The notes beneath the pieces are model-generated. The model made no database searches, was not told where the DNA came from, and saw only the letters and a program-made list of their open reading frames with translations. Positions 45,531 through 54,753 of a DNA stretch of 64,000 nt are shown in pieces. A program made the translations under genes and the position numbers. How positions within the stretch are numbered: position 1 is the stretch's first letter; every line of letters starts with the position of its first letter. Source of the DNA: Actinomycetales bacterium (GTDB lineage: Bacteria; Actinomycetota; Actinomycetes; Actinomycetales; Dermatophilaceae); the NCBI GenBank assembly GCA_002748155.1, contig PDRO01000014.1, positions 1 to 64,000 of the forward strand. Reading direction: 5' to 3'.

Positions 45531-46139
45531 ATGCCGCCCGCGCCGCCGTTCTCCGCGTCATCGTCGGCCACACCGGCCGGTGCGCCGGTTTCACCACGGT
45601 TGTTCCGGATCGTCGGCGTGGTGGCCGTGGCGTGGTATGCCGCCGACCAACTGAGCAAGGCGTGGGCGCTCACCGCGCTGTCTGATGGCTCGGTTCGCCC
45701 GTTCATCGGTGAGCTGATCCGGCTCCGGCTCGTCCTCAACCCCGGTGCCGCCTTCTCCCTGGGCACCGGCAGCACCTGGCTCCTGACCATCGTGGCCGTC
45801 ATCGTCACGGCGGTCGTGCTCCGGGCCAGTCGTCGTCTGGGCAGCCTCGGGTGGGCGTGGGCCTTCGGGATGCTGCTCGGCGGAGCGCTCGGCAATCTCA
45901 CCGACCGATTGATCCGGCCGCCGGGATTCGGGCGGGGCCACGTCGTGGACTTCCTCGACTACCACGTCTTCATCGGCAACGTCGCCGACATCGCCATCGT
46001 CGCCGCGGCCGCGCTGATCGCCCTGCTCTCGCTGCGCGGCATACACCTGGAGGGCGTCAGGGCCCCGGACCGACCCGAGGCGACAGCCGAGACCCGAGAG
46101 CGAGCTGACGGCGACGATCCGGACGGGGCGGCATCGTGA
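45531..46139 (+). CDS. lspA: Lipoprotein signal peptidase LspA
   Basis: The product has 202 residues with four hydrophobic segments. The catalytic-Asp motifs are present: [26 protein letters not shown] (first Asp) and VVDFLDYHV...NVADIAI (second Asp in NVADIA). It cleaves prolipoprotein signal peptides in the membrane. ATG 45531 lies two bases after the DksA-like stop; the stop overlaps rluD (GTGA). The last ~35 residues are a charged cytoplasmic tail. Confidence 0.94.
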   Translation: MPPAPPFSASSSATPAGAPVSPRLFRIVGVVAVAWYAADQLSKAWALTALSDGSVRPFIGELIRLRLVLNPGAAFSLGTGSTWLLTIVAVIVTAVVLRASRRLGSLGWAWAFGMLLGGALGNLTDRLIRPPGFGRGHVVDFLDYHVFIGNVADIAIVAAAALIALLSLRGIHLEGVRAPDRPEATAETRERADGDDPDGAAS

Positions 46140-47083
46140 GACCCCCCGAGACCCGGATCATCGAAGTGCCCGAGGGCCTGTCCGGTGAGCGCGTGGATGC
46201 TGCCCTGGCTCGGCTCTTCGGCCTGTCCCGCACCAAGGCTGCCGACCTGGCTGCCGACGGCGCGGTACGCCTCGGCGGGCAGGTGGTGGGCAAGTCGGCG
46301 CGGGTCACCGGTGGCGACCTGCTCGAGGTGGAGTTGCCCGGCACTGCGCCCAGCCCGTTCCTCGAGGTGGTCGCCGAGCCGGTGCCGGGGATGCGCATCG
46401 TCCACGACGACACCGACCTCGTCGTCGTCGACAAACCGGTCGGGGTCGCGGCCCATCCTGGTGTCGGCTGGAGCGGGCCGAACGTGCTGGCCGGGTTGGC
46501 CGCTGCCGGCTACCGGATCTCCACCTCCGGCGCCAGTGAGCGACAGGGCATCGTCAGCCGACTCGACGTCGGCACCTCGGGGCTGATGGTCGTCGCCAAG
46601 AGCGAATACGCCTACACCCGGTTGAAACGGGCCTTCAAGACCCGCGCGGTCGACAAGACCTACCATGCGCTTGTCCAAGGTCTGCCGGATCCGATGACCG
46701 GCACCATCGACGCACCGATCGGCCGCCACCCCGGGCATGAATTCAAATTCGCGGTGCTCGCCTCGGGCAAACCGGCGGTCACTCACTACGAAGTGATCGA
46801 GGCATTCCATGCCTTCCGCAGCGCTGCCCTGCTGGAGCTGAACCTCGAGACTGGGCGCACCCACCAGATCCGGGTGCACCTGGCGGCGATCCGTCACCCG
46901 TGTTGCGGCGACCCGCTCTACGGCGGTGACCCCACCCTCGCCGAGCGACTCGGGCTGACCCGGCAATGGCTGCACGCGGTCGGCCTGGGCTTCGAACACC
47001 CCGGCACCGGGGAATACGTGCACTTCACCAGCCCTTACCCCGACGATCTGCAGTCGGCTCTCGACCGGATCGCCGGCGAGTGA
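46136..47083 (+). CDS. rluD: Pseudouridine synthase RluD-type
   Basis: The product has 315 residues: an S4 domain ([27 protein letters not shown]) followed by the RluA-family catalytic domain. The catalytic Asp is D144 in [10 protein letters not shown]; most relatives have HRLD, so the His is replaced by Ser, which is common in actinobacterial RluD. The C-terminal [15 protein letters not shown] is typical. It makes pseudouridines in 23S rRNA helix 69. GTG 46136 overlaps lspA. Confidence 0.92.
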   Translation: MRPPETRIIEVPEGLSGERVDAALARLFGLSRTKAADLAADGAVRLGGQVVGKSARVTGGDLLEVELPGTAPSPFLEVVAEPVPGMRIVHDDTDLVVVDKPVGVAAHPGVGWSGPNVLAGLAAAGYRISTSGASERQGIVSRLDVGTSGLMVVAKSEYAYTRLKRAFKTRAVDKTYHALVQGLPDPMTGTIDAPIGRHPGHEFKFAVLASGKPAVTHYEVIEAFHAFRSAALLELNLETGRTHQIRVHLAAIRHPCCGDPLYGGDPTLAERLGLTRQWLHAVGLGFEHPGTGEYVHFTSPYPDDLQSALDRIAGE

Positions 47084-47162
47084 CCGAGCCCCGCCCAGCC
47101 AGCTCGTGAGACAGTCCGTGGACACCGGTGGCGACACGCCGAACGGTGTCGGCGGCGCGGCA

Positions 47163-47168
47163 TACAGT
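47163..47168 (+). promoter_or_regulatory. Leaderless -10 element of dnaE
   Basis: TACAGT ends seven bases before ATG 47176, and no ribosome site is present. It is part of a GGCATACAGT string, so it overlaps one copy of the GGCATAC heptamer. No good -35 is seen. Confidence 0.45.
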
Positions 47169-47175
47169 TGCTTCG

Positions 47176-50100
47176 ATGCCCACCCAGCCCAGCCGCGACG
47201 ACAACTTCGTTCACCTGCACTGCCACACCGAGTATTCGATGCTCGATGGGGCGGCCCGGATCGACGAGTTGATGGCCGCAGCGGTCCGGATGGGGATGCC
47301 GGCGATCGCGACGACCGACCACGGCTACGTCTTCGACGCCTACGAGTTCTGGTCCAAGGCCACCAAACACGGCATCAAGCCGATCATCGGGGTGGAGGCT
47401 TACCTGACCCCGGGCACGCACCGCACCGACAAGACCCGGGTCCGGTTCGGCACCGACGAGGTGAACACCCGTGACGATGTCGGTGGGGGCGGCGCTTACA
47501 CGCACCTGACTCTGCTGGCCCGCACCACCGGGGGTATGCACAACCTGTTCCGGATGAGTTCGCTGGCCTCCTTGGAGGGCCACTACTTCAAGCCGCGCAT
47601 CGACCGTGAACTGCTCAATCGGTATGCCGGGGGGCTGATCGGCGCGACCGGGTGCGTCGGTGGGGAGGTGCCGACCAAACTCCGGCTCGGACAGTACGAC
47701 GCGGCCCGGCAGGCCGCCGGGGAATTCAGCGAGATCTTCGGTAAGGGCAACTTCTACATCGAGATCATGAACCACGGCATCGCCATCGAGCGTCAGACCA
47801 ACCGCGAGCTGGTGCGCCTGGCCAAAGATCTGAAGCTGCCGATGCTGGCCAGCAACGACCTGCACTACACCAAGGCCGAGGACGCCACGGCACACGCCGC
47901 CCTGCTGTGCGTGCAGAGTGGCTCGACCCTGATGGACCCGGGCCGGTTCAAGTTCGACTCCGACGAGTTCTACCTCAAGAGCCCCGCCCAGATGCGTGAG
48001 CTGTTCCGCGAGCTGCCGGAGGCCTGCGACAACACGCTGCTGATCGCCGAGCAGTGCGAGGTCACTTTCACCGAGGACGAGGGCCGTTACATGCCGCGGT
48101 TCCCGGTGCCCGACGGTGAGGACGAGACCTCGTGGTTCCGCCGGGAAGTCCAGCGCGGGCTGCAACGGCGTTACCCGGGCGGCATCTCACCCGAGGTGCA
48201 GGCTCGGGTCGACTTCGAGGCCGAGGTCATCATCGGCAAGGGCTACCCCGGCTATTTCCTCGTCGTCGCCGACTTCATCAACTGGGCCAAGGATCGCGGC
48301 ATCCGGGTCGGCCCGGGCCGTGGCTCCGGGGCCGGCTCGATGTGCGCCTACGCGATGGGGATCACCGACCTCGACCCGATCCCGCACGGGCTGCTCTTCG
48401 AACGCTTCCTCAACCCCGAGCGCCCCTCGATGCCCGACTTCGACGTCGATTTCGACGAGCGCCGCCGGGGCGAGGTCATTCGATACGTCACCGAACGCTA
48501 CGGCGACGACCGGGTCGCGCAGATCGTCACCTACGGCACGATCAAAGCCAAACAAGCCGTCAAGGACGCCGCCCGGGTCATGGGCCATCCGTTCGCGATG
48601 GGGGAGAAGCTCACCAAGGCGATGCCGCCACCGGTCATGGGCAAGGACCTGCCGCTGCAGAGCATCTTCGACCCGAGCCACCCCCGGTATGCCGAGGCCG
48701 CCGAATTCCGGGCGCTGCACGACGAAGACCCGCAGGCCCAGGAGGTCGTCGCCACCGCTGTCGGGCTCGAAGGGTTGAAGCGGCAGTGGGGGGTGCACGC
48801 CGCCGGGGTGATCATGTCGAGCGAGCCACTGCTCGATCTGGTCCCGATCATGAAACGCGAGCAGGACGGGCAGATCATCACCCAGTTCGACTACCCGAGC
48901 TGCGAGAAGCTCGGGCTGGTCAAGATGGACTTCCTCGGCTTGCGCAACCTGACCATCCTCGACGACGCGATCGCCAACGTCGCCGCCAACCGAGGAATCG
49001 ACGTCGACCTCGACGAGCTGTCGGCCACCCTCGACGACAAGGCCACCTACGAGCTGCTGGCCCGAGCCGACACCCTCGGGGTCTTCCAGCTCGACGGCGG
49101 CGGGATGCGCACCCTGCTACGCCAGATGCAGCCGGACAGTTTCGAGGACATCTCCGCCGCCCTGGCGCTCTACCGGCCGGGCCCGATGGGTGCCAACAGT
49201 CACACCAACTACGCACTGCGCAAGACCGGCAAACAGCCGATCGAGGCGATCCATCCGGAGCTGGCCGAGCCGCTGCGGGACATCCTCGAGCCCACGTACG
49301 GGTTGATCATCTACCAGGAGCAGGTGCAACAGATCGCTCAACGGGTCGCCGACTACTCGCTCGGCAAGGCCGACATGTTGCGCCGGGCGATGGGCAAGAA
49401 GAAGAAGGAGATCCTCGAGGCCGAGTTCGTGCCTTTCGAGGCCGGCATGCTCGCCAACGGCTACTCGGAAGACGCGGTCAAGGCACTGTGGGACATTCTC
49501 GTCCCGTTCTCCGACTACGCGTTCAACAAGTCGCACACTGCGGCATACGGGCTGGTGTCCTACTGGACCGGCTACCTCAAGGCCAACTACCCGGCCGAAT
49601 ACATGGCCGCGCTGCTGACCAGCGTGCGCGACGACAAGGACAAGTCCGCGCTCTACCTCAACGAGTGCCGGCACATGGGCATCAAAGTGCTGCCCCCCGA
49701 CGTCAACTCCTCGGTCGCCCAGTTCGCGGCCGTCGGCTCGGACATCCGGTTCGGCCTGGAGGCGATCCGCAACGTCGGGCGCAACGTCGTCGACGCGATC
49801 GTGGCCGCCCGGGCGGACAAGGGCGACTTCACGTCCTTCGAAGACTTCCTGCGCAAGTGCCCGGCCACCGTGCTCAACAAACGCACCATCGAGTCGCTCG
49901 TCAAGGCCGGAGCATTCGACTCGCTGGGACACACCCGTGGAGGCCTGGTGCGGGTGCACGAGCCCTACGTCGATGCGTTCGCCGACGAGAAGCGTCATGA
50001 GGCCGTCGGGCAGGAATCGCTCTTCGGTGACTTCGGTGGCCAGGAAGCGATCGAGTTCGTTGCCTTGCCGCCGATCCCGGACACCGAGTGGGACAAGGCG

Positions 50101-50727
50101 ACCCTGCTGTCCTTCGAGCGGGAGATGCTCGGGCTCTACGTCTCCGATCATCCGTTGTTCGGCATCGAGCACGTGCTCGCCAGGCACGCCGACACCTCGA
50201 TCGCGTCGTTGACCGGCGACGAGCCACGACCGGACGGCACGACGGTCACCGTCGCCGGGCTGATCACCGGGCTGACCCTGAAACGGACCAAGAAGGGTGA
50301 CCTCTGGGCGATCGCCACCGTCGAGGACCTCGACGGGGCCATCGAGTGCCTCTTCTTCCCATCGGCGTATGCCGGGGTGTCGGCCCAGTTGGCACCCGAC
50401 ACGGTCGTGGCGGTGCGCGGGCGGGTGAACAACCGCGACGATGTGATCTCGCTCTACGCCCAGGAGCTGATCATCCCCGACCTGCGGGAAGGGCCGCGTG
50501 GCCCGGTCGTCGTGTCGATGCACTTGCGCCAGGCCACCGGCGGGCGGATCGAGAAGTTGCGTGACGTGCTCGGCCAGCATCCCGGGGTCACCGAGGTGCG
50601 GGTGCAGCTGGTGCAGCCGGGCCGGTCGGTGCTCATGCGTCTCGACGACGCCTACCGGGTCACTCCCAGCCCAGCTTTGTTCGGCGACCTCAAGGCGCTG
50701 CTCGGCCCGGGCTGCCTGAGTTCGTAG
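47176..50727 (+). CDS. dnaE: DNA polymerase III alpha subunit DnaE1
   Basis: The product has 1183 residues. The N-terminal PHP domain begins FVHLHCHTEYSMLDGAA. The palm has GPGRGSGAGS and the catalytic PDFDVDFDERRR with D421, D423 and D425. Helix-hairpin-helix and OB domains (TVTVAGLITGLTLKRTKKG) follow near 1000-1100. It is the main replicative polymerase. ATG 47176 is chosen by homology (HLHCHTEYS follows soon) and by the -10 element seven bases before. The stop at 50725-50727 lies beside the breakpoint to the AT-richer region. Confidence 0.97.
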   Translation: MPTQPSRDDNFVHLHCHTEYSMLDGAARIDELMAAAVRMGMPAIATTDHGYVFDAYEFWSKATKHGIKPIIGVEAYLTPGTHRTDKTRVRFGTDEVNTRDDVGGGGAYTHLTLLARTTGGMHNLFRMSSLASLEGHYFKPRIDRELLNRYAGGLIGATGCVGGEVPTKLRLGQYDAARQAAGEFSEIFGKGNFYIEIMNHGIAIERQTNRELVRLAKDLKLPMLASNDLHYTKAEDATAHAALLCVQSGSTLMDPGRFKFDSDEFYLKSPAQMRELFRELPEACDNTLLIAEQCEVTFTEDEGRYMPRFPVPDGEDETSWFRREVQRGLQRRYPGGISPEVQARVDFEAEVIIGKGYPGYFLVVADFINWAKDRGIRVGPGRGSGAGSMCAYAMGITDLDPIPHGLLFERFLNPERPSMPDFDVDFDERRRGEVIRYVTERYGDDRVAQIVTYGTIKAKQAVKDAARVMGHPFAMGEKLTKAMPPPVMGKDLPLQSIFDPSHPRYAEAAEFRALHDEDPQAQEVVATAVGLEGLKRQWGVHAAGVIMSSEPLLDLVPIMKREQDGQIITQFDYPSCEKLGLVKMDFLGLRNLTILDDAIANVAANRGIDVDLDELSATLDDKATYELLARADTLGVFQLDGGGMRTLLRQMQPDSFEDISAALALYRPGPMGANSHTNYALRKTGKQPIEAIHPELAEPLRDILEPTYGLIIYQEQVQQIAQRVADYSLGKADMLRRAMGKKKKEILEAEFVPFEAGMLANGYSEDAVKALWDILVPFSDYAFNKSHTAAYGLVSYWTGYLKANYPAEYMAALLTSVRDDKDKSALYLNECRHMGIKVLPPDVNSSVAQFAAVGSDIRFGLEAIRNVGRNVVDAIVAARADKGDFTSFEDFLRKCPATVLNKRTIESLVKAGAFDSLGHTRGGLVRVHEPYVDAFADEKRHEAVGQESLFGDFGGQEAIEFVALPPIPDTEWDKATLLSFEREMLGLYVSDHPLFGIEHVLARHADTSIASLTGDEPRPDGTTVTVAGLITGLTLKRTKKGDLWAIATVEDLDGAIECLFFPSAYAGVSAQLAPDTVVAVRGRVNNRDDVISLYAQELIIPDLREGPRGPVVVSMHLRQATGGRIEKLRDVLGQHPGVTEVRVQLVQPGRSVLMRLDDAYRVTPSPALFGDLKALLGPGCLSS

Positions 50728-50739
50728 ACCGTTCCCTCG

Positions 50740-50883
50740 CCTGCGGATGACCCGGTAGCCCAATGGCATAAACACGTGAATCCCGGCTCCCGCAGGACGC
50801 ACATAATTTGCCCGAATCAACAGTTGATAGCTGGTTAGTTCAGTATCTGCCGGTGCTTTGCATAAGCTTTTTCCAAAGGCCCG
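50740..50883 (-). pseudogene. N-terminal fragment of a bacterial-type prolyl-tRNA synthetase
   Basis: On the minus strand one frame reads AFGKSLCKAPADTELTSYQLLIRANYVRPAGAGIHVFMPLGYRVIRR in short pieces: FGKSL, then APADTELTSYQLLIRANYVR, then AGAGIHVFMPLGYRVIRR. This fits the start of bacterial ProRS (LFGKTLRE, PADAE..SHQLLLRAG.IR, AAGI...LPLG.RV.RK). Some 45 codons remain, then the frame runs into the end of dnaE. No start codon stands where the family's MRLS would be. The fragment lies 3' of the complete archaeal-type proS on the same strand. It is AT-richer than the neighbouring core genes, so it may have come with the insertion instead of being a native leftover. Confidence 0.65.
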
Positions 50884-50992
50884 TGAGGGTTTCCTGTGCT
50901 TAGTTCGCTTGTTTCGTGATCTGTCGATGCGTCAGTAAACGAGACGAGTTGACTGCCCGGCCGCCCGACTGCAGGATTTTTCAACTATCTGG

Positions 50993-52435
50993 CTAATACG
51001 CCCGCCCGAACATCGCCACTTTATCTGCTGGCTTGCCGGTGAGGAAGCAGGTGCCGCTGCCGCCAGGTTGGTCGATGGGGAAGCAGCGAAGGGTGGCTTT
51101 GGTTTCTTCTTTGACTCGGGTTTCATCGGCGCTGTCCCCTGCCCACCAAACGCGAGCAAAACCAGTGGAAACGGCCGCTTTGAAATCATCGTAGTTGTCC
51201 ACGTCGTGGGTATTGTCGTCACGGAACCGAGTGGCACGGTCGAGCAGCGCTTGCTGCACCTCCACGAGCAAATCAGCCACCGCGTGCGCAATGCCATCTT
51301 GCGCCACAAACTGTTTGCCATCCCGCCCGGGAATATCTCGACGAGCCAGAGCCACAGTCTGCTTCGCCACATCACGTGGTCCAACTTCAAGGCGGATAGG
51401 CACACCACGCAGCTCCCAATCGTTGAACTTGAAACCTGGGGTCAAGTTCTCGCGATCATCCACCTTAACACGGATACCAGCGGCAACCAGTTCTTGTTGG
51501 AGGCGTGCGGCCATGTCCATCACTAACGCCTTGTCCGCATCCTGGCGGTAGATAGGCACAATCACGGTCTGGTAGGGGGCGAGGCGTGGCGGTAAGACCA
51601 AACCATGGTCATCCCCATGCGTCATGATGATAGCCCCCACAAAGCGCGTACTTACCCCCCAAGAGGTCATCCAGGCGTATTGCAGTTCATTATTGTGGTC
51701 CAGATATTGAATATCGAACGCTTTGGCAAAGTTTTGCCCCAAATTGTGGGAGGTGCCGGATTGCAACGCCTTGCCATCTCCCATCATCGCTTCAATGGTC
51801 AACGTCTCATTCGCGCCAGCAAAGCGTTCCATCTCTGATTTAACGCCTGGAATCACCGGCACGGCCGCTTCGTTGACGGCAAAATCAGTGTAGACGTCAA
51901 GCATCATGCGCGTACGTTCATCGCATTCCGCGGGGGAAGCATGGGCGGTGTGACCTTCTTGCCAGTAGAATTCCAGTGTGCGCAGGAATAATTTAGTGCG
52001 CAGTTCCCAACGGACCACACTGTTCCACATATTGAGCAGCAGCGGCAAGTCACGGTGACTCTGGATCCAGTTGGCATACGCATGCCCAATCATCGTCTCA
52101 GAGGTTGGGCGCACCACGATAGGTTCAGCCAATTCTTGCCCGCCGCCAATGGTGACAACAGCTAGTTCTGGGGCAAAGCCTTCGACATGAGCCGCCTCTT
52201 TCTGCAAGAAGCTCATGGGGATAAACATGGGGAAACCGGCGTTTTGCACACCGGTGGCCTTGAAGCGACTGTCCAGCGCCCCCTGGATATTCTCCCACAA
52301 TGCCCAACCGTATGGTTTGATAATCATGGTGCCGCGCACTGGCCCATAGTCGGCTAGATCTGCTTTCTGTACGACAGTATTGTACCAATCGTTGAAATCC
52401 TCGCTTTGAGACGTGAGTTTGTCTTGTTTTGCCAT
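50993..52435 (-). CDS. proS: Prolyl-tRNA synthetase, archaeal/eukaryal type (short form)
   Basis: The product has 480 residues, class II synthetase. Motif 2 is seen in VVRWELRTKLFLRTLEFYWQEGHTAH (key FYWQEGHTAH) and motif 3 in HGDDHGLVLPPRLAP; the anticodon-binding domain and a C-terminal zinc-like domain ending in Tyr follow. There is no editing insertion, and the protein ends FGRAY, as in the archaeal-type ProRS of some bacteria (Chloroflexi, Thermus and others). Base use is strikingly different: much lower GC, TAA/TTT/AAA codons and AT-rich flanks. It was probably gained by transfer. ATG 52435 has GAGG eight bases upstream on the minus strand. Confidence 0.9.
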   Translation of the reverse strand: MAKQDKLTSQSEDFNDWYNTVVQKADLADYGPVRGTMIIKPYGWALWENIQGALDSRFKATGVQNAGFPMFIPMSFLQKEAAHVEGFAPELAVVTIGGGQELAEPIVVRPTSETMIGHAYANWIQSHRDLPLLLNMWNSVVRWELRTKLFLRTLEFYWQEGHTAHASPAECDERTRMMLDVYTDFAVNEAAVPVIPGVKSEMERFAGANETLTIEAMMGDGKALQSGTSHNLGQNFAKAFDIQYLDHNNELQYAWMTSWGVSTRFVGAIIMTHGDDHGLVLPPRLAPYQTVIVPIYRQDADKALVMDMAARLQQELVAAGIRVKVDDRENLTPGFKFNDWELRGVPIRLEVGPRDVAKQTVALARRDIPGRDGKQFVAQDGIAHAVADLLVEVQQALLDRATRFRDDNTHDVDNYDDFKAAVSTGFARVWWAGDSADETRVKEETKATLRCFPIDQPGGSGTCFLTGKPADKVAMFGRAY

Positions 52436-52652
52436 AAGTCTGCCTCGATTTATTCCTGGAAGTTGAATTGGTGGTCATGGCCCGAAGCCGACGTCACCTG
52501 GTTCGGCGCACAACACCGGCAGGTGTTGATCCCGATCACGGGCGAGGAACAGCCCCAGGAACCGTCGGCGCAAGTCAACCCGCCTGGATGGGGGAGTGCG
52601 CAAGAATGGCATACCCCGCTCGTTCATGCACGTGTTCCCGAAAGGCCGGACG

Positions 52653-53720
52653 ATGAACCGACCCGTGCTCGCCCTCACCGTCGGCGATCCGCTGGGGATC
52701 GGCCCCGAGATCACGGTGCGAACCTTGGCCGAATTCGCCGGTGGCCACGGCCATCACGGCATCGCGGTCGGTGATGCCGCTCAGGTGCGCCGGGCGGTCG
52801 AGGTGACCGGACTCGATGTCCACGTGCGGGTCGTGGACCGTTGGGACACCGAGCCAGCAGCGCCGCCGGAGCCGGAAGCGACCCCGGTCATCGATGTCTA
52901 CGACATCGGTGTGCTCGGTGACCAGGCCCCCGACTGGGGCGTTGTCGACGCCCGTGCCGGGCGGGCCGCGGTCGTCGCGATCGAGACGGCGACCCGGGCG
53001 GCTCTCGACGGCTCGGTTGCCGGGGTGGTGACCGGCCCGATCAACAAGGAAGCCATCTGGGCGGCGGGCAGCGCCCACCTCGGGCACACCGAGATGCTCG
53101 GTGAGCTCACCGGGGTCACCGATCAGGACACGATGTTCGTCGTGCGCCGGGGGCTCGTTCCTGGGCATCATCTGCGGATCTTCTTCGCGACCCGGCACCT
53201 GTCACTGCGCCGGGCGCTCGACACGCTCACCGTCGCCGACCAGGTCGAGTCGATCCGCCGGGCTCACCGGGCACTGCAGGTGTTCGGGGTGCCCGAGCCA
53301 CGGTTGGCGACGGCCGCAGTCAACCCCCACGGCGGTGAAGGCGGCGCTTTCGGTGACGAGGAGATCGAGATCCTCGCCCCGGCGGTCGAGGCTGCCCGTG
53401 CCGAGGGCATCGACGTCACCGGGCCGATCCCGGCCGACTCGGTCTTCCATTTCGGGCTGGCCGGGCGTTTCGACGGCGTGCTGTCGCAGTACCACGACCA
53501 AGGACACATCGCGGCGAAGACCTTCGACTTCGATGGGACGATCTCGGTCACGGTCGGTTTGCCGATCCTACGCACATCCGTCGACCACGGCACCGCCTTC
53601 GACATCGCCGGACAGGGCATCGCCGACCACGCCACCATGCGATCGGCCTACTTGGCCGCCGTCGACTACAGCCCCTTCGTCGATGCGATCCGGGCCGCCT
53701 ACTCGCCGCAGCGTGGCTAA
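52653..53720 (+). CDS. pdxA: PdxA-family 4-phospho-threonine/threonate dehydrogenase
   Basis: The product has 355 residues. The family start LALTVGDPLGIGPEIT, the GPINKEAIWAAG segment, the metal-binding His in HLGHTEML and the HDQGHIAAK motif near 300 are present, then PILRTSVDHGTAFDIAG. PdxA oxidises 4-phosphohydroxy-L-threonine in the DXP-dependent B6 route. Actinobacteria usually make PLP through PdxS/PdxT, so this copy may instead act on D-threonate or D-erythronate 4-phosphate (PdxA2). No kinase gene of that route is next to it. ATG 52653 has GAAAGG seven bases before. Confidence 0.88.
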   Translation: MNRPVLALTVGDPLGIGPEITVRTLAEFAGGHGHHGIAVGDAAQVRRAVEVTGLDVHVRVVDRWDTEPAAPPEPEATPVIDVYDIGVLGDQAPDWGVVDARAGRAAVVAIETATRAALDGSVAGVVTGPINKEAIWAAGSAHLGHTEMLGELTGVTDQDTMFVVRRGLVPGHHLRIFFATRHLSLRRALDTLTVADQVESIRRAHRALQVFGVPEPRLATAAVNPHGGEGGAFGDEEIEILAPAVEAARAEGIDVTGPIPADSVFHFGLAGRFDGVLSQYHDQGHIAAKTFDFDGTISVTVGLPILRTSVDHGTAFDIAGQGIADHATMRSAYLAAVDYSPFVDAIRAAYSPQRG

Positions 53721-53728
53721 CGGTCCAG

Positions 53729-54658
53729 GTGGCTAGGAGCGGGATCCCGGCCTCCCCGCTGCCGCAACGCGACGGGGTCGACGCAGTGCGGCTTCGGATG
53801 CCGCAAGCCGGGCCGTGGACCCGCCTCCGTGACCACCTCGTCGACCGACTGCCGCTGCCGGCTCAACAGATCGACGAGCTCCTGGCCGCCGGCGAGTTCG
53901 CCGGACCAGATGGTATGCCGGTCGCCCCCGATGCCCCGTTCGTGCCCCGATCGGTCGTCTGGGTGCACCGGCCGTTCCCCGACGAGGTGCCGGTTCCCTT
54001 CGACGTGCCGGTGCTCTACCGCGACGAGCGGATCGTCGTCGTCGACAAGCCCCATTTCTTGGCCACCATGCCCCGAGGCCGACACATCCGCGAGACCGTC
54101 CTGGCGCGAATGCGGGTAGCTCTCGGGCTACCCAGATTGGCGCCGGCCCACCGCCTCGACCGGCTCACCGCCGGAGTGCTCCTGCTCACCACCGAGCAAC
54201 GATGGCGCGGTCCCTACCAGCAGGTCTTCGCCGACGGCGCGGCCGAGAAACACTATCTGGCCTGTGCCCCCGTGCGTCCCGAGCTGGCTACCCCCACGAC
54301 GTTGCGGGTCCACCTGGACAAGCCCCACGGGCAGTTGCAAGCCCGGGTCGTGCCCGAGGCACCACCCAACAGTTGCACCGAGATCCACCTGCTCGACCAC
54401 CGAGCCGACCTGGGGTTGTATGCGCTCCGTCCACACACCGGCCGCACCCACCAGCTCCGCGCTCAGCTCAACTGGCTGGGGATCCCGATCCACGCCGATC
54501 CGTTGTATCCCGTGGTCCGCGACGTGCCGGACACGGACTTCTCCGATCCGCTGGGCCTGGTTGCAACCGCATTGCTCTTCCGCGACCCCATTGACGGGAA
54601 GCGACACGAGCTGCGCAGCTCCCGGATCCCGCCGCCGTGGGACAGCCCGATCCGATAG
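53729..54658 (+). CDS. RluA-family pseudouridine synthase
   Basis: The product has 309 residues. The catalytic motif HRLDRLTAGV has D144; the C-terminal ALRPHTGRTHQLRAQLNWLGIPIHADPLY is typical. Unlike the rluD product it has no S4 domain, but an N-terminal ~80-residue part specific to actinobacterial relatives. The RNA target (23S rRNA or tRNA) cannot be read from the sequence. GTG 53729 lies 8 bases after pdxA and has no clear ribosome site, so it may be coupled to it. Confidence 0.88.
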   Translation: MARSGIPASPLPQRDGVDAVRLRMPQAGPWTRLRDHLVDRLPLPAQQIDELLAAGEFAGPDGMPVAPDAPFVPRSVVWVHRPFPDEVPVPFDVPVLYRDERIVVVDKPHFLATMPRGRHIRETVLARMRVALGLPRLAPAHRLDRLTAGVLLLTTEQRWRGPYQQVFADGAAEKHYLACAPVRPELATPTTLRVHLDKPHGQLQARVVPEAPPNSCTEIHLLDHRADLGLYALRPHTGRTHQLRAQLNWLGIPIHADPLYPVVRDVPDTDFSDPLGLVATALLFRDPIDGKRHELRSSRIPPPWDSPIR

Positions 54659-54741
54659 TCGCGCAAGCCTGCCGACGATGACTGCCGCGGATCACTTCCA
54701 GCGCGGGTCGTCGGCCGCGGCGATGCCGGGGCCGCAGTGGC

Positions 54742-54747
54742 TACAGT
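54742..54747 (+). promoter_or_regulatory. Leaderless -10 element of the S9 peptidase gene
   Basis: TACAGT ends six bases before GTG 54754, the same element and nearly the same spacing as at dnaE. Confidence 0.4.
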
Positions 54748-54753
54748 GCCATC

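Noticed and set aside
50741..50793. tRNA-like piece after dnaE (GTAGCCCAATGGCA and AATCCCGGCTCCCGC)
   Set aside because: There is no anticodon arm and the acceptor halves do not pair. The same bases are explained by the minus-strand bacterial ProRS fragment.
49117..50820. 567-codon open frame on the minus strand over dnaE
   Set aside because: It is an antisense shadow of a high-GC gene; only its first ~25 codons are meaningful and belong to the ProRS fragment.
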